64,000 bases of DNA from Pseudomonas taiwanensis DSM 21245 (lineage in GTDB: Bacteria; Pseudomonadota; Gammaproteobacteria; Pseudomonadales; Pseudomonadaceae): the NCBI RefSeq assembly GCF_000425785.1, contig NZ_AUEC01000011.1, forward strand, positions 145,094 through 209,093, given 5' to 3'. The notes below the pieces were generated by a model that did no database searches, was not told the DNA's origin, and was given only the letters and a program-made list of their open reading frames with translations. Shown here in pieces: positions 43,808 through 52,757 of this stretch (the stretch's first letter is position 1; each line of letters opens with the position of its first letter). Position numbers and translations under genes: made by a program.

Positions 43808-44725
43808 GTGAGCGAGATTCGCATTGGTATTTCCGGATGGCGCTATGGTCCATGGCGCAAGGACTTCTACCCCAAGGGGCTGCGCCAGGACGATGAACTG
43901 GCGTTCGCCTCGCGGGCGGTCAACAGCATCGAGATCAATGGCTCGTTCTATGCGTTGCAGACACCGGAACGCTATTGCCATTGGCGTGACCAGACACCGG
44001 ACGGGTTCGTGTTCTCGGTCAAGGCGCCGCGCTACATCACCCATGTGCGCAGGCTGCGCGACATCGACGAGGCGCTTGCCAACTTCTTCGCGTCCGGCCC
44101 GTTGTTGCTGGGCGACAAACTGGGCCCATTCCTGTGGCAGTTTCCCGCCACGCTGAAATTCGACGCCCAGCGTTTCAGCGACTTCCTCGGCAAGTTGCCC
44201 CGTGATCGCAAGGCTGCCCGCGAATGCGCAGGGCAAGCTGCCGCGCGCCTCAAGGACAATGGCGGTACCGCCATTGGCGGCAATGCCCGGCTCCGTCATG
44301 CCGTGGAAATCCGTCACCCAAGCTTCCTGTGCGACACCTTCATCAACCTGCTGCGTCGACACAAGGTGGCCCTGGTAGTGGCCGACAGCGCCGGCAAATG
44401 GCCGTACGTCGAGGATGTCACCGCCGACTTCGTCTACCTGCGCCTGCACGGCGATGTCGAACTCTACAGCAGTGGCTACACCGCCAAAGCCCTGCGCCGT
44501 TGGCGCTTGCGTATCGAGGCCTGGGCTGCCGGTAGCCAGCCAGATGATGCCGAGCTGGTGATGCAGCGCGCACCGGCCAGACGCGCCTCTCGCGATGTGT
44601 ACTGCTATTTCGACAACGACCAGAAGGTGCATGCCCCGTACGATGCGCGCCGCCTGCTGGGTAAACTCGGCCTGGACGGTGAGCTTGTGACCGAGCCTGG
44701 CGTCGAACCGCAGGTGCAGTCATGA
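43808..44725 (+). CDS. DUF72 protein
   Basis: A 305-residue TIM-barrel-like protein of the DUF72 family: IGISGWRYGPW at the start, INGSFYALQTPERYCHW near 45, FSVKAPRYITH near 67 and VYCYFDNDQKVHAPYDA near 266. GTG start with SD GGGGAG. It is followed by the YbhP-type gene with an ATGA overlap, so it heads the ybhP-clsB-ybhN transcript. Function of DUF72 is not established; some members lie beside DNA-repair genes. Confidence 0.85.
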   Translation: MSEIRIGISGWRYGPWRKDFYPKGLRQDDELAFASRAVNSIEINGSFYALQTPERYCHWRDQTPDGFVFSVKAPRYITHVRRLRDIDEALANFFASGPLLLGDKLGPFLWQFPATLKFDAQRFSDFLGKLPRDRKAARECAGQAAARLKDNGGTAIGGNARLRHAVEIRHPSFLCDTFINLLRRHKVALVVADSAGKWPYVEDVTADFVYLRLHGDVELYSSGYTAKALRRWRLRIEAWAAGSQPDDAELVMQRAPARRASRDVYCYFDNDQKVHAPYDARRLLGKLGLDGELVTEPGVEPQVQS

Positions 44726-45495
44726 ACCGGACCCTACCTACCGCAAGCTGCGTGATCGACGAGGCGAGCGCGGTGCATCGCCTGACAGTGCTCACCCTGA
44801 ACGTGCATAAAGGCTTCACCCTGTTCAACCGCCGCTTCATCCTCCCTGAGCTTCGCGAAGCCGTGCGCGCTACCGGTGCCGACCTCGTGTTCCTGCAAGA
44901 AGTGCATGGCAGCCATCAGTGGCATGCCGAGCGCCATCCAACCTGGCCGCAGGAACCCCAGTACGAATTTCTCGCCGACAGCATGTGGCCTGAGTTCGCC
45001 TACGGTCGAAATGCGGTCTATCCCCATGGCGACCATGGCAATGCCCTGCTGTCGAAGTTTCCGATCCGCGCCTACGACAATCTCGACGTGTCGATCCACG
45101 GCAACGAGCAGCGCGGCCTGCTGCATTGCCAACTGGAAGTGCCCGGCCATGAGCGAATGCACGCCATCTGCGTGCACCTGGGTTTGCGCGAGGAGCACCG
45201 TCAGCGCCAGGTCGGCCTGCTCCTGGGGTTGCTCGACAGCCTGCCAGCGGACGAGCCGGTCATCGTCGCCGGTGACTTCAACGACTGGCGACTGAGGGCC
45301 GATGCACTGCTGTCCAGGCACCTGGCCGAAGCTTTTGGCAAACCGGCGCGCAGCTTCCCTGCCCGCCTGCCGCTGCTGCGCCTGGATCGCATCTACCTGC
45401 GCAATGCCAAGGCCAGCGAAGCGCGGGTGCTGTCCCGATACCCTTGGTCGCATCTTTCCGACCATGCCCCCCTGGTAGCGGAGGTGACCCTGTGA
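44722..45495 (+). CDS. YbhP-like endonuclease/exonuclease/phosphatase family protein
   Basis: A 257-residue protein. LTLNVHKGF near 23, FLQEVHGS near 55, VAGDFNDWRL near 178 and LSDHAPLVAEV near 247 are the four EEP blocks with the catalytic Asn, Glu, Asp/Asn and His. In E. coli ybhP, ybhO (clsB) and ybhN are adjacent in the same order, and so it is here. Its substrate is probably a phosphodiester of lipid or nucleic acid; a link to cardiolipin is inferred from position. Confidence 0.85.
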   Translation: MNRTLPTASCVIDEASAVHRLTVLTLNVHKGFTLFNRRFILPELREAVRATGADLVFLQEVHGSHQWHAERHPTWPQEPQYEFLADSMWPEFAYGRNAVYPHGDHGNALLSKFPIRAYDNLDVSIHGNEQRGLLHCQLEVPGHERMHAICVHLGLREEHRQRQVGLLLGLLDSLPADEPVIVAGDFNDWRLRADALLSRHLAEAFGKPARSFPARLPLLRLDRIYLRNAKASEARVLSRYPWSHLSDHAPLVAEVTL

Positions 45496-46697
45496 AACAC
45501 ACTTGGAGCGACGGCAACCACGTCGAACTGCTGATCAACGGCGAGCAATATTACCCTCGGGTGTTCGAGGCCATGGCCCAGGCACGGCACGAGATCCTGC
45601 TGGAAACCTTCATCATCTTCGACGACAAGGTCGGCCAGTCCCTGCGTCAGGCGCTGATCGACGCGGCCCGACGAGGCGTGCGGGTCGAGGTGGCGGTGGA
45701 CGGCTATGGCACCGCCGACCTGCCCGATGACTTCATTTCCTCCATGACCGAGGCCGGGGTGCGCTTCCATGCGTTCGATCCCCAGCCCAAGCTGGCCGGC
45801 ATGCGTACCAACCTGTTCCGCCGCCTGCACCGCAAGGTGGTGGTCATCGACGGTCAGCGCGCCTTCCTCGGCGGCATCAACTACAGCGCCGACCACCTGG
45901 GCGACTTCGGGCCGCAAGCCAAGCAGGACTATGCCGTGGAGGTCGCAGGCCCGGTGGTGGCGCAGGTGCATGCATCCAGTTGCCGGTTGCTTGCGCCCGT
46001 GCTCGAAAGCATCAGCCAGTTGCCCTCGGCCAGCCCCCCTGCCGGCACCGCCAGTGCCTTGCTGGTGGAACGCGACAACCGTCACCACCGCAACGATATC
46101 GAGGTGTGCTACCTGCAGGCCTTTCGCGAGGCCAAGCACCGCATCATCGTTGCCAATGCCTACTTCTTCCCCGGCTATCGCCTGCTGCGCGAACTGCGCA
46201 ACGCCGCACGGCGCGGCGTTGACGTCACCCTGATTCTTCAGGGCCAACCGGACATGCGCTGGGTTCGTAGCCTATCGCGCCTGCTCTACAACTACTTGTT
46301 GCGCGACAATGTGCGCATCCGCGAGTACTGCCAGCGGCCTCTGCATGGCAAGGTGGCCTTGGTGGATGACCACTGGTCCACCGTCGGTTCCAGCAACCTT
46401 GACCCGCTGAGCCTGTCGTTCAATCTCGAAGCCAACCTGCTGATCCGCGATCGTGCGTTCAACCATGGCTTGCACGAGCACCTGAGCGAACTGGCCAGCA
46501 AGCATTGCAAGACCGTGACCCTCGAACGGATGGTACGCGGCTACTGGTGGCGTGCGCCGCTGATTTTCCTCGGCTTCCATATCACTCGCTACTTCCCGCG
46601 CATCGCCGGTTGGTTCCCGGCACACCGCCAGCGCCTGCAGTCCGTGCAAGTGGACCTCACGGCGCCGGTGGATTACCGCGGAGGCAAAACCGGATGA
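45492..46697 (+). CDS. clsB: Cardiolipin synthase B
   Basis: A 401-residue phospholipase-D-family enzyme. The two HKD motifs are His113-x-Lys115-x4-Asp120 (HRKVVVID) and His285-x-Lys287-x4-Asp292 (HGKVALVD). It makes cardiolipin from phosphatidylglycerol or other donors at the inner membrane. GTG start at 45492 with GGAGG 7 bases upstream; it overlaps the YbhP stop by 4 bases. No N-terminal membrane anchor is seen, as in ClsB and unlike ClsA. The gene order supports ClsB. Confidence 0.92.
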   Translation: MKHTWSDGNHVELLINGEQYYPRVFEAMAQARHEILLETFIIFDDKVGQSLRQALIDAARRGVRVEVAVDGYGTADLPDDFISSMTEAGVRFHAFDPQPKLAGMRTNLFRRLHRKVVVIDGQRAFLGGINYSADHLGDFGPQAKQDYAVEVAGPVVAQVHASSCRLLAPVLESISQLPSASPPAGTASALLVERDNRHHRNDIEVCYLQAFREAKHRIIVANAYFFPGYRLLRELRNAARRGVDVTLILQGQPDMRWVRSLSRLLYNYLLRDNVRIREYCQRPLHGKVALVDDHWSTVGSSNLDPLSLSFNLEANLLIRDRAFNHGLHEHLSELASKHCKTVTLERMVRGYWWRAPLIFLGFHITRYFPRIAGWFPAHRQRLQSVQVDLTAPVDYRGGKTG

Positions 46698-47641
46698 GCG
46701 GGCAACGTTGGAAGACCTGGGGCAAGCGTCTGTTGACGCTGCTGTTCGTGGTGCTGATCCCGGTACTGCTGTTCACCCTGGCGCGCAACCTGGACTGGTC
46801 CGAAGTTCGCCAGTCACTGCTGGCCTACCGGCCCTCGACCCTGGCCCTTGGCCTGCTACTGGCACTGTGCAGCTACCTGGTGTTCGCCAGCTACGACCTG
46901 CTGGCCCGTGCCTACACCGGCCACCCCTTGCCAGCCCGACAGGTACTGCCAGTGGCGTTCGTCTGCTATGCGTTCAACCTCAACTTCACCACCTGGGTTG
47001 GCGGTGTGGCCCTGCGCTACCGCCTGTACAGTCGATTGGGACTGGATACGGCGACCATCACGCGCATACTGACCCTGGGCCTGCTCACCAATTGGATGGG
47101 CTATATGCTGCTGGCCGGCACGGTGTTCGCCTTGAGCCTGGTCAAACTGCCTGAAAGCTGGGCACTGGGTACCCTCGGCCTGCGCCTGGTGGGCGTGCTC
47201 ATGGTAGCGATCGCGGTGGTCTATCTGCTTGCCTGCGCCTTCGCCAAGCGCCGGACGTGGCACCTGCGAGGGCATGAGATCGCCTTGCCGAGCCTGCGCC
47301 TGGCGGTGTGCCAACTGGTGCTCGGCGCCAGCAACTGGGCCCTGATGGCGGCGCTGATTCATCTGTTGCTGCCACCTGAGCTGTTCTACCCCTCGGTACT
47401 GGGTGTATTGCTGATCAGTTGCCTGGCCGGCGTGGTTGCGCATATTCCGGCCGGGCTAGGGGTATTGGAGGCGGTGTTCCTTGCCCTGCTGCACGGTCAA
47501 CTCGGCCAAGGCACGCTGGTAGCCGCCCTGCTGGGCTATCGGACGTTGTACTACCTGATACCGCTGGTGCTGGCGGTGATCACCTACCTGATCCTGGAAA
47601 AGCGCGCCAGGACCCTGCGCCAGCAGGCCGGGCAGGCCTGA
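46694..47641 (+). CDS. ybhN: YbhN/LPG-synthase-like membrane protein
   Basis: A 315-residue membrane protein with eight or nine hydrophobic segments, of the UPF0104/flippase-like family related to the membrane part of MprF. ATG overlaps the clsB stop (ATGA). NFTTWVGGVALRYRLY near 101 and VAHIPAGLGVLEAVFLALL near 254 are family blocks. In E. coli the gene follows clsB. A flippase or lipid-transport role for products of ClsB is a plausible inference, not shown. Confidence 0.88.
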   Translation: MSGQRWKTWGKRLLTLLFVVLIPVLLFTLARNLDWSEVRQSLLAYRPSTLALGLLLALCSYLVFASYDLLARAYTGHPLPARQVLPVAFVCYAFNLNFTTWVGGVALRYRLYSRLGLDTATITRILTLGLLTNWMGYMLLAGTVFALSLVKLPESWALGTLGLRLVGVLMVAIAVVYLLACAFAKRRTWHLRGHEIALPSLRLAVCQLVLGASNWALMAALIHLLLPPELFYPSVLGVLLISCLAGVVAHIPAGLGVLEAVFLALLHGQLGQGTLVAALLGYRTLYYLIPLVLAVITYLILEKRARTLRQQAGQA

Positions 47642-47680
47642 GGCAAGCGTCGATGGGCCGTCTGGCCCGGGAGGTACATC

Positions 47681-48109
47681 ATGCGATGCTTATTGTGTGT
47701 GGCACTGCTGGGCGCCCTGGCCAGCGGAGATGCGCTGGCCGAAGGCTGCGAGGTGGTCACCCGGTCTTCCAGCGAAGCGGTCAAACCGGTGCAACAACGT
47801 ACCTGCTACACCTTCGGCAACATGCCTTCCGAAGCGATTGCCTGGTCTTGCAGCAATGAAAGCAAGGAAATGCTCAACAGCCAGAAGCGCAAGGTCGAGC
47901 GCTGCAGCGACGGCAGCGTTGGCAGTTGCATCGCGCCGCTGACTCAGGAGACCTTGGCCAACCCGGACGCCGCGGGGCGCGATGAACCCTCGACCCGCCC
48001 GCAGGTGCCGAAGGATGCGCGGATCATCACCTACTACTACGACACCCCAAGCCTTGGCCAGGCGCGCAGTGACTGCGAGCGCAACAATGGTATCTGGCAG
48101 ACTCACTGA
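47681..48109 (+). CDS. Unrecognised periplasmic Cys-rich protein
   Basis: A 142-residue precursor with a signal peptide ending ALA near residue 20. The mature protein has about eight Cys, including CYTFG, WSCSNES and RCSDGSVGSC, so several disulphides are likely. SD GGGAGG. It comes 39 bases after ybhN and before a convergent terminator. No domain recognised. Confidence 0.68.
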   Translation: MRCLLCVALLGALASGDALAEGCEVVTRSSSEAVKPVQQRTCYTFGNMPSEAIAWSCSNESKEMLNSQKRKVERCSDGSVGSCIAPLTQETLANPDAAGRDEPSTRPQVPKDARIITYYYDTPSLGQARSDCERNNGIWQTH

Positions 48110-48119
48110 GGTGATCAGG

Positions 48120-48150
48120 GCGGGGCGAACCGGTACACGGCTTGCCCCGC
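48120..48150. terminator. Hairpin between converging genes
   Basis: GCGGGGC and GCCCCGC form a 7-bp GC-only stem with a 17-base loop between stops at 48109 and 48159. Confidence 0.55.
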
Positions 48151-48158
48151 GCCGCGCC

Positions 48159-48389
48159 TCAAGGTGAGATCGGGTCGCTCGCCGGGAAGGTTTCATCCAG
48201 GGCGTTATCGACGCTGCTTTCCTTGGGCTGGGTGGCTTCGCCACATTTGCATTCGGCCACGCGGCAAGGCTCACCGTTACGGTGACCCGTCGCGCACGCT
48301 TCACAGCAGTAGGCCTTGCCATCCTGGACCACGGCATTGGCGTCGACGGTGCAGGAACAAGGGTTGCAGGAACAGCGTTGCTCGTTCAT
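48159..48389 (-). CDS. Bacterial metallothionein
   Basis: A 76-residue protein with ten Cys at 6, 8, 11, 13, 28, 29, 32, 42, 47 and 49 plus His36, the SmtA/PmtA pattern: a CxC-x2-CxC start, YCCEAC, and C-x4-CKC. It binds Zn, Cd or Cu. The last 25 residues are an acidic tail found in Pseudomonas versions. Its ATG overlaps the stop of the upstream acidic protein gene (TGATG), so both are on one transcript. Confidence 0.92.
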   Translation of the reverse strand: MNEQRCSCNPCSCTVDANAVVQDGKAYCCEACATGHRNGEPCRVAECKCGEATQPKESSVDNALDETFPASDPISP

Positions 48390-48850
48390 CAGGGCGCTCT
48401 CCGGTCGTCTTCAGGTGTGACTTCATCGGTCCACGGCTCGCCGTCCAAGGGTGCCGAGCGCGCCAGTTCAGCCTCGTCCAAACCAATGCCACCGCCAATT
48501 TCATGGGCCTGGACCTGACGCAAGGTCTTGTCCGCCGGGCCGCCCCCCGTCCCCGGCTCATGGGGATCGCGGGCGCCAGTTTCGTCCAGCAGCGTATCGG
48601 GGCTCAGGTCATCGAGGGTGACATTGTCCTCGTGCAGGCTGTCACTGAGGGCTTCGCCACCGGTCATGCCGCTTTCGGCGACGCGCCGGGGCGGATAGTC
48701 CTCGTGCACCTCCCGCGCCGGACGCTCGTCGCCGATGCGACCCCTGCGCTCATCGCGGCGCTCGCTGAAATCCAGTTCATGGACACTGCCCATACGGTCT
48801 TCGGTGTCGTCTATTTCGACCTGAGGTCTTGGGTCATCGGGTGTAGCCAT
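48389..48850 (-). CDS. Acidic disordered protein upstream of metallothionein
   Basis: A 153-residue very hydrophilic protein rich in Asp, Glu, Arg, Pro and Gly, beginning MATPDDPRPQVEID and probably disordered. SD GGAGAA. It is translationally coupled to the metallothionein and diverges from ligD. Such proteins are common in stationary-phase loci, but no function is known. Confidence 0.7.
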   Translation of the reverse strand: MATPDDPRPQVEIDDTEDRMGSVHELDFSERRDERRGRIGDERPAREVHEDYPPRRVAESGMTGGEALSDSLHEDNVTLDDLSPDTLLDETGARDPHEPGTGGGPADKTLRQVQAHEIGGGIGLDEAELARSAPLDGEPWTDEVTPEDDRRAP

Positions 48851-49003
48851 GAGGGTTCTCCGTCTGTGGGCTTCATTCGGTCGACTACCCTCATGGGTAA
48901 ATGATTCAGAGTTTCTGGCTGTGCGCGCCTCGCTTTTTTTGGAACTCCCCGTTCCTGCGCCCTCTCCCACTCTAGAGACCCGCGAATCGTTTCGGAGCCC
49001 GCC

Positions 49004-51472
49004 ATGGCCAAGCCCCTGCAGGAGTACCAGCGCAAGCGCGACTTCAACGCCACCCCCGAGCCGGCTGGCAAGCGCGCACGCGCACGCCCCGCCCATGGGC
49101 TGCAGTACTGCATTCAGAAGCATGACGCCAGCCACCTGCATTATGACTTTCGCCTGGAACTCGATGGCACCTTGAAAAGCTGGGCGATCCCCAAGGGTCC
49201 CTCACTCGACCCCAAGGTCCGGCGCCTGGCTGTGCATGTGGAGGATCACCCGCTGGACTACGCCAATTTCGAAGGCCACATCCCCGAGGGACACTACGGT
49301 GCCGGGGACGTGATCGTCTGGGATCGGGGCATCTGGGAGCCCGAGGGCGACCCGCGCGAAGCCTATGCCAAAGGCAAGCTGCGCTTTGCCCTGCAAGGCG
49401 AGAAGCTGTCGGGTGCCTGGAACCTGTTCCGCACCCATCTGGCCGGCAAGAAAGAGCAGTGGATGCTGGTCAAGTCCCATGACGACCAGGCCCGCAGCGA
49501 AGCCGATTACAGCATCGTCGAGGCCCTGCCGGACAGCGTGCTCAGCGACCGTACCCTGCTGCCGCGGCGCCCGACCAACGCCAGACCCGCCAAGCCCAGG
49601 CGCAAGGCCAAACCCAGCGCCCTGCTGGACAAGCTTCAACCCCAGTTGGCCACCCTGGTCGATTCGCCTCCCAGCGGCGACTGGCACTATGAAGTGAAGT
49701 TCGATGGCTACCGCATCCTGGCCCGCATCGACGCAGACGATGTGCGCCTGTTCACCCGCAATGGTCACGACTGGAGCGCCAAGCTATCGCGCCAGGTCGA
49801 GGCACTCAAGGCGCTCGGGCTCGATTCGGCCTGGCTGGATGGCGAGATGGTAGTGGTCGACGAGAACGGCGGCACCGACTTCCAGGCCCTGCAGAACGCC
49901 TTCGACACCGAACACGACGACAACATCACCTATTACCTGTTCGACTTGCTGTACCTGAGCGGCAAGGACCTGCGTGAACTGCCCGTGCAAGACCGCCGGG
50001 CAACCCTGGCCAAACTGCTTGAGCACAACACATCGGACACGCTTAAGTTTTCCGTGGACTTCAACCAACCGGTCGACTCACTGCTCGCCAGCGCCTGCCG
50101 GCTCGGACTGGAAGGCCTGATCGGCAAACGTGCCGACAGCGTCTACATGAACCGGCGCAGCAGCGACTGGATCAAGCTCAAGTGCAAGCAGCGCCAGGAA
50201 TTCGTGATCGTTGGCTACACCGATCCCAAAGGCAGCCGTCACGGCTTCGGCGCCCTGCTGCTGGCCCTGCACGACAAAGACAGCGGCCAGTTGCGCTACG
50301 CCGGCAAGGTAGGCACCGGTTTCAGCGCCGCCACCCTGGCGAGCATCCGCGACCGTCTGAAACCACTTCAGACCGCCACGCCACCCTTGCCCAAGCCGCC
50401 GACCGGGGCCGATGCCCGCGGCGTGCACTGGCTAAAACCGCGCCTGCTGGCCGAGGTCGCCTACGCCCAGATGACCCGCAGCGGCATCGTGCGCCACTCG
50501 GTATTCCACGGCCTGCGCGACGACAAGCCTGCAACCGCCATCGACCTGGAGCGCGCCGTGCCCGCCAAGACCGCAACGACGGCTCAGCCGAACGGGCTGG
50601 GCAAATTACGCCTCACCCACCCCGAACGTGTCATCGACCCGACCAGCGGCACCACCAAACGCCAGATCGCGCAGTACTACGCACAGGTCGCCGACTGGCT
50701 GCTGCCACAACTCAAGGACCGTCCCGTGGCGCTAGTTCGCGCACCGGACGGTCTTGACGGTGAATTGTTCTTTCAGAAGAACGCCGGTCAGTTGCACATT
50801 CCCCATGTCGTCAGCTACAGCAAGGCCGAAGCCGGCCAGGCGGCGATGGTGCTCAACCGCGCCGACAGCCTGCTGGGAGCGGTGCAGATGAACATGCTGG
50901 AACTTCACACCTGGAACGCCACCGACAAGGACTTCGACCGCCCCGACCGCTTCGTCCTGGACCTGGACCCTGACCCGGCACTGCCGTGGAAAGCCATGCT
51001 CGAGGCCACCCAGCTGACCCTCACCCTGCTCGATGAGTTGGGCCTGAAGACGTTCCTCAAGACCAGTGGCGGCAAGGGCATGCACCTGGTCGTGCCGCTG
51101 ACCCGCAGAGCCGGATGGGAGCACGTGAAGGAGTTCAGTCACGCTATCGTCGAACACATGGCGAACCTCTTCCCGGATCGGCTCAGCGCCGTGTCCGGGC
51201 CCAAAAACAGGGTGGGTAAGATCTTCATCGACTACCTGCGCAACGGCAAAGGCGCCACCACCGTGGCCGCCTATTCGCTGCGCGCGCGCGAAGGCCTGCC
51301 GGTGTCGGTACCGATCTGGCGCGAGGAATTGACGCAGCTCAAGGGGGCCAACCAATGGAACATCGGCAACCTGCACGAACGGCTGGCGCAGGTGGACGAC
51401 CCGTGGGCCGAGATGAGCAAGACCCGGCAGTCGATCACCGCACGCATGTGCAAGCAACTGGGGCTCGCTTGA
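49004..51472 (+). CDS. ligD: NHEJ DNA ligase LigD
   Basis: An 822-residue three-domain enzyme. The 3'-phosphoesterase (about 30-185) has HDASHLHYDFRLELDG; the ATP-dependent ligase (about 205-510) has the adenylation Lys232 in EVKFDGYR; the polymerase/primase (about 530-815) contains VLDLDPDPALPW and TSGGKGMHL. It fills and seals double-strand breaks with Ku in stationary phase. No ku gene is in the window, whereas in P. aeruginosa ku lies several genes from ligD. A small membrane-protein gene overlaps the stop. Confidence 0.95.
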   Translation: MAKPLQEYQRKRDFNATPEPAGKRARARPAHGLQYCIQKHDASHLHYDFRLELDGTLKSWAIPKGPSLDPKVRRLAVHVEDHPLDYANFEGHIPEGHYGAGDVIVWDRGIWEPEGDPREAYAKGKLRFALQGEKLSGAWNLFRTHLAGKKEQWMLVKSHDDQARSEADYSIVEALPDSVLSDRTLLPRRPTNARPAKPRRKAKPSALLDKLQPQLATLVDSPPSGDWHYEVKFDGYRILARIDADDVRLFTRNGHDWSAKLSRQVEALKALGLDSAWLDGEMVVVDENGGTDFQALQNAFDTEHDDNITYYLFDLLYLSGKDLRELPVQDRRATLAKLLEHNTSDTLKFSVDFNQPVDSLLASACRLGLEGLIGKRADSVYMNRRSSDWIKLKCKQRQEFVIVGYTDPKGSRHGFGALLLALHDKDSGQLRYAGKVGTGFSAATLASIRDRLKPLQTATPPLPKPPTGADARGVHWLKPRLLAEVAYAQMTRSGIVRHSVFHGLRDDKPATAIDLERAVPAKTATTAQPNGLGKLRLTHPERVIDPTSGTTKRQIAQYYAQVADWLLPQLKDRPVALVRAPDGLDGELFFQKNAGQLHIPHVVSYSKAEAGQAAMVLNRADSLLGAVQMNMLELHTWNATDKDFDRPDRFVLDLDPDPALPWKAMLEATQLTLTLLDELGLKTFLKTSGGKGMHLVVPLTRRAGWEHVKEFSHAIVEHMANLFPDRLSAVSGPKNRVGKIFIDYLRNGKGATTVAAYSLRAREGLPVSVPIWREELTQLKGANQWNIGNLHERLAQVDDPWAEMSKTRQSITARMCKQLGLA

Positions 51473-51720
51473 TGGGGGGGCTGATCGACCTGCTGCAATG
51501 GCCGGCGATGCTGCTCACGCTCGCAGCGGCCTGGTGCATCGGCTCGCGCCAACCCCGTCGGCGACGCATGGGATTCTGCTGCTTCATTGGCAGCAACGTG
51601 CTCTGGGTGGCATGGGGCTGGCAGGTGCAAGCCTGGGCATTGATCGTCCTGCAGTTCTGTCTGTGCGCCATGAACCTGCGGGGGTGGAAGAAGAATGTGC
51701 AAGGAGGGAGCAGCCCATGA
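51472..51720 (+). CDS. Small two-to-three-helix membrane protein
   Basis: An 82-residue protein with hydrophobic segments at about 9-23, 34-50 and 53-67 and an Arg-rich loop (RQPRRRRMG), a positive-inside signal. The ATG overlaps the ligD stop (TGATG) and the gene ends in an ATGA overlap with the acyl-CoA dehydrogenase, so the whole run is probably one transcript. Function unknown. Confidence 0.7.
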   Translation: MGGLIDLLQWPAMLLTLAAAWCIGSRQPRRRRMGFCCFIGSNVLWVAWGWQVQAWALIVLQFCLCAMNLRGWKKNVQGGSSP

Positions 51721-52757
51721 GTCTCGACCCGGATTTCGACCCAGGCCATCTCGACCGGCTGCTGCAGCGCTTCGGCGCACGACCGCGCCCTATCGACCTG
51801 GCAGGCTCGCTGCCAGCGCTGTTGCATGCCTTGCAGGCCGACCACCTGGACTTGCTGCCGCTCCCAGGCCAAGGCAAGACCCTGCAACGCTGGCAAGCCC
51901 TGGCGCGGGTGGCGGCTTGCGATCTAGGTCTGGCGAAACTCTACGAAGGCCATACCGATGCCCTGGCGATCCTTGCCGAATGTGGCGCGGCGCAGCTTAC
52001 GCAAATGGGCATCTGGGGCGTTTGGGCGGCCGAACCGCCGAATGCCCGGACCCACATCGTCCAGCGCACTGGCGATCAGGTACGCCTGCAAGGCCGCAAG
52101 GCCTGGTGTTCGGGCGCGCTGCAAATCGACCGTGCGCTGATCACCGCCTGGGCACACGACCAGCCACAGCTGGTCGTCATCGAGATGGCGCACCCCAGCC
52201 AGCAGGTTCAGGCCGATCACTGGCAAGCCGTGGGCATGGCCCATACCGCCAGTGTCACCGTCACATTCGACGACTCGCCGGGGCTGGCCGTCGGCTTGCC
52301 GGGTCAATACCTGTCGCGACCGGGCTTCTGGCACGGCGGCGCAGGCATCGCGGCCTGTTGGTACGGTGCGGCCGAGGCGCTGGCCGAGTACCTGCGCGAA
52401 CAGTGCCGCAAGCCTCGGCCCGATCCGCACGCCGACGCTCACCTGGGAGCGGTCGATGCCGCCTTGCAGGGGGCCCGCGCCGCGCTTCGCGAATGCGCGG
52501 CCTGGATAGACAGGCACCCCCAGGCCGACGCCAGCGTCGAGGTGCGCCGTACCCGCGCCCAGGTCGAGCAGGCGGTCGAACAGGTCATTCACCACGTTGG
52601 CCGGGCACTGGGCGCTACGCCGTTCTGTCATAGCAGCCACTTCGCCCGGCTCAGCGCGGACCTCCCGGTCTACCTGCGTCAAAGCCACGCCGAACGAGAC
52701 TTGGGCGAATTGGGCCGGCAAGTGACCCACCTTCCGCCAGGAGCATGGCACTTATGA
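51717..52757 (+). CDS. Acyl-CoA dehydrogenase-like protein
   Basis: A 346-residue flavoprotein-like protein, shorter than typical enzymes (about 380). GVWAAEPPNARTHIVQR near 100 and the CSGALQIDRALITAW segment fit the middle beta domain, and the helical C-terminal part ends with RQSHAERDLGELGRQV. I could not place the catalytic Glu with confidence, so activity is uncertain. SD GGAGGG, ATGA start overlap. It leads an overlapping run with a PIG-L deacetylase, methyltransferase and glycosyltransferase. Confidence 0.75.
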   Translation: MSLDPDFDPGHLDRLLQRFGARPRPIDLAGSLPALLHALQADHLDLLPLPGQGKTLQRWQALARVAACDLGLAKLYEGHTDALAILAECGAAQLTQMGIWGVWAAEPPNARTHIVQRTGDQVRLQGRKAWCSGALQIDRALITAWAHDQPQLVVIEMAHPSQQVQADHWQAVGMAHTASVTVTFDDSPGLAVGLPGQYLSRPGFWHGGAGIAACWYGAAEALAEYLREQCRKPRPDPHADAHLGAVDAALQGARAALRECAAWIDRHPQADASVEVRRTRAQVEQAVEQVIHHVGRALGATPFCHSSHFARLSADLPVYLRQSHAERDLGELGRQVTHLPPGAWHL

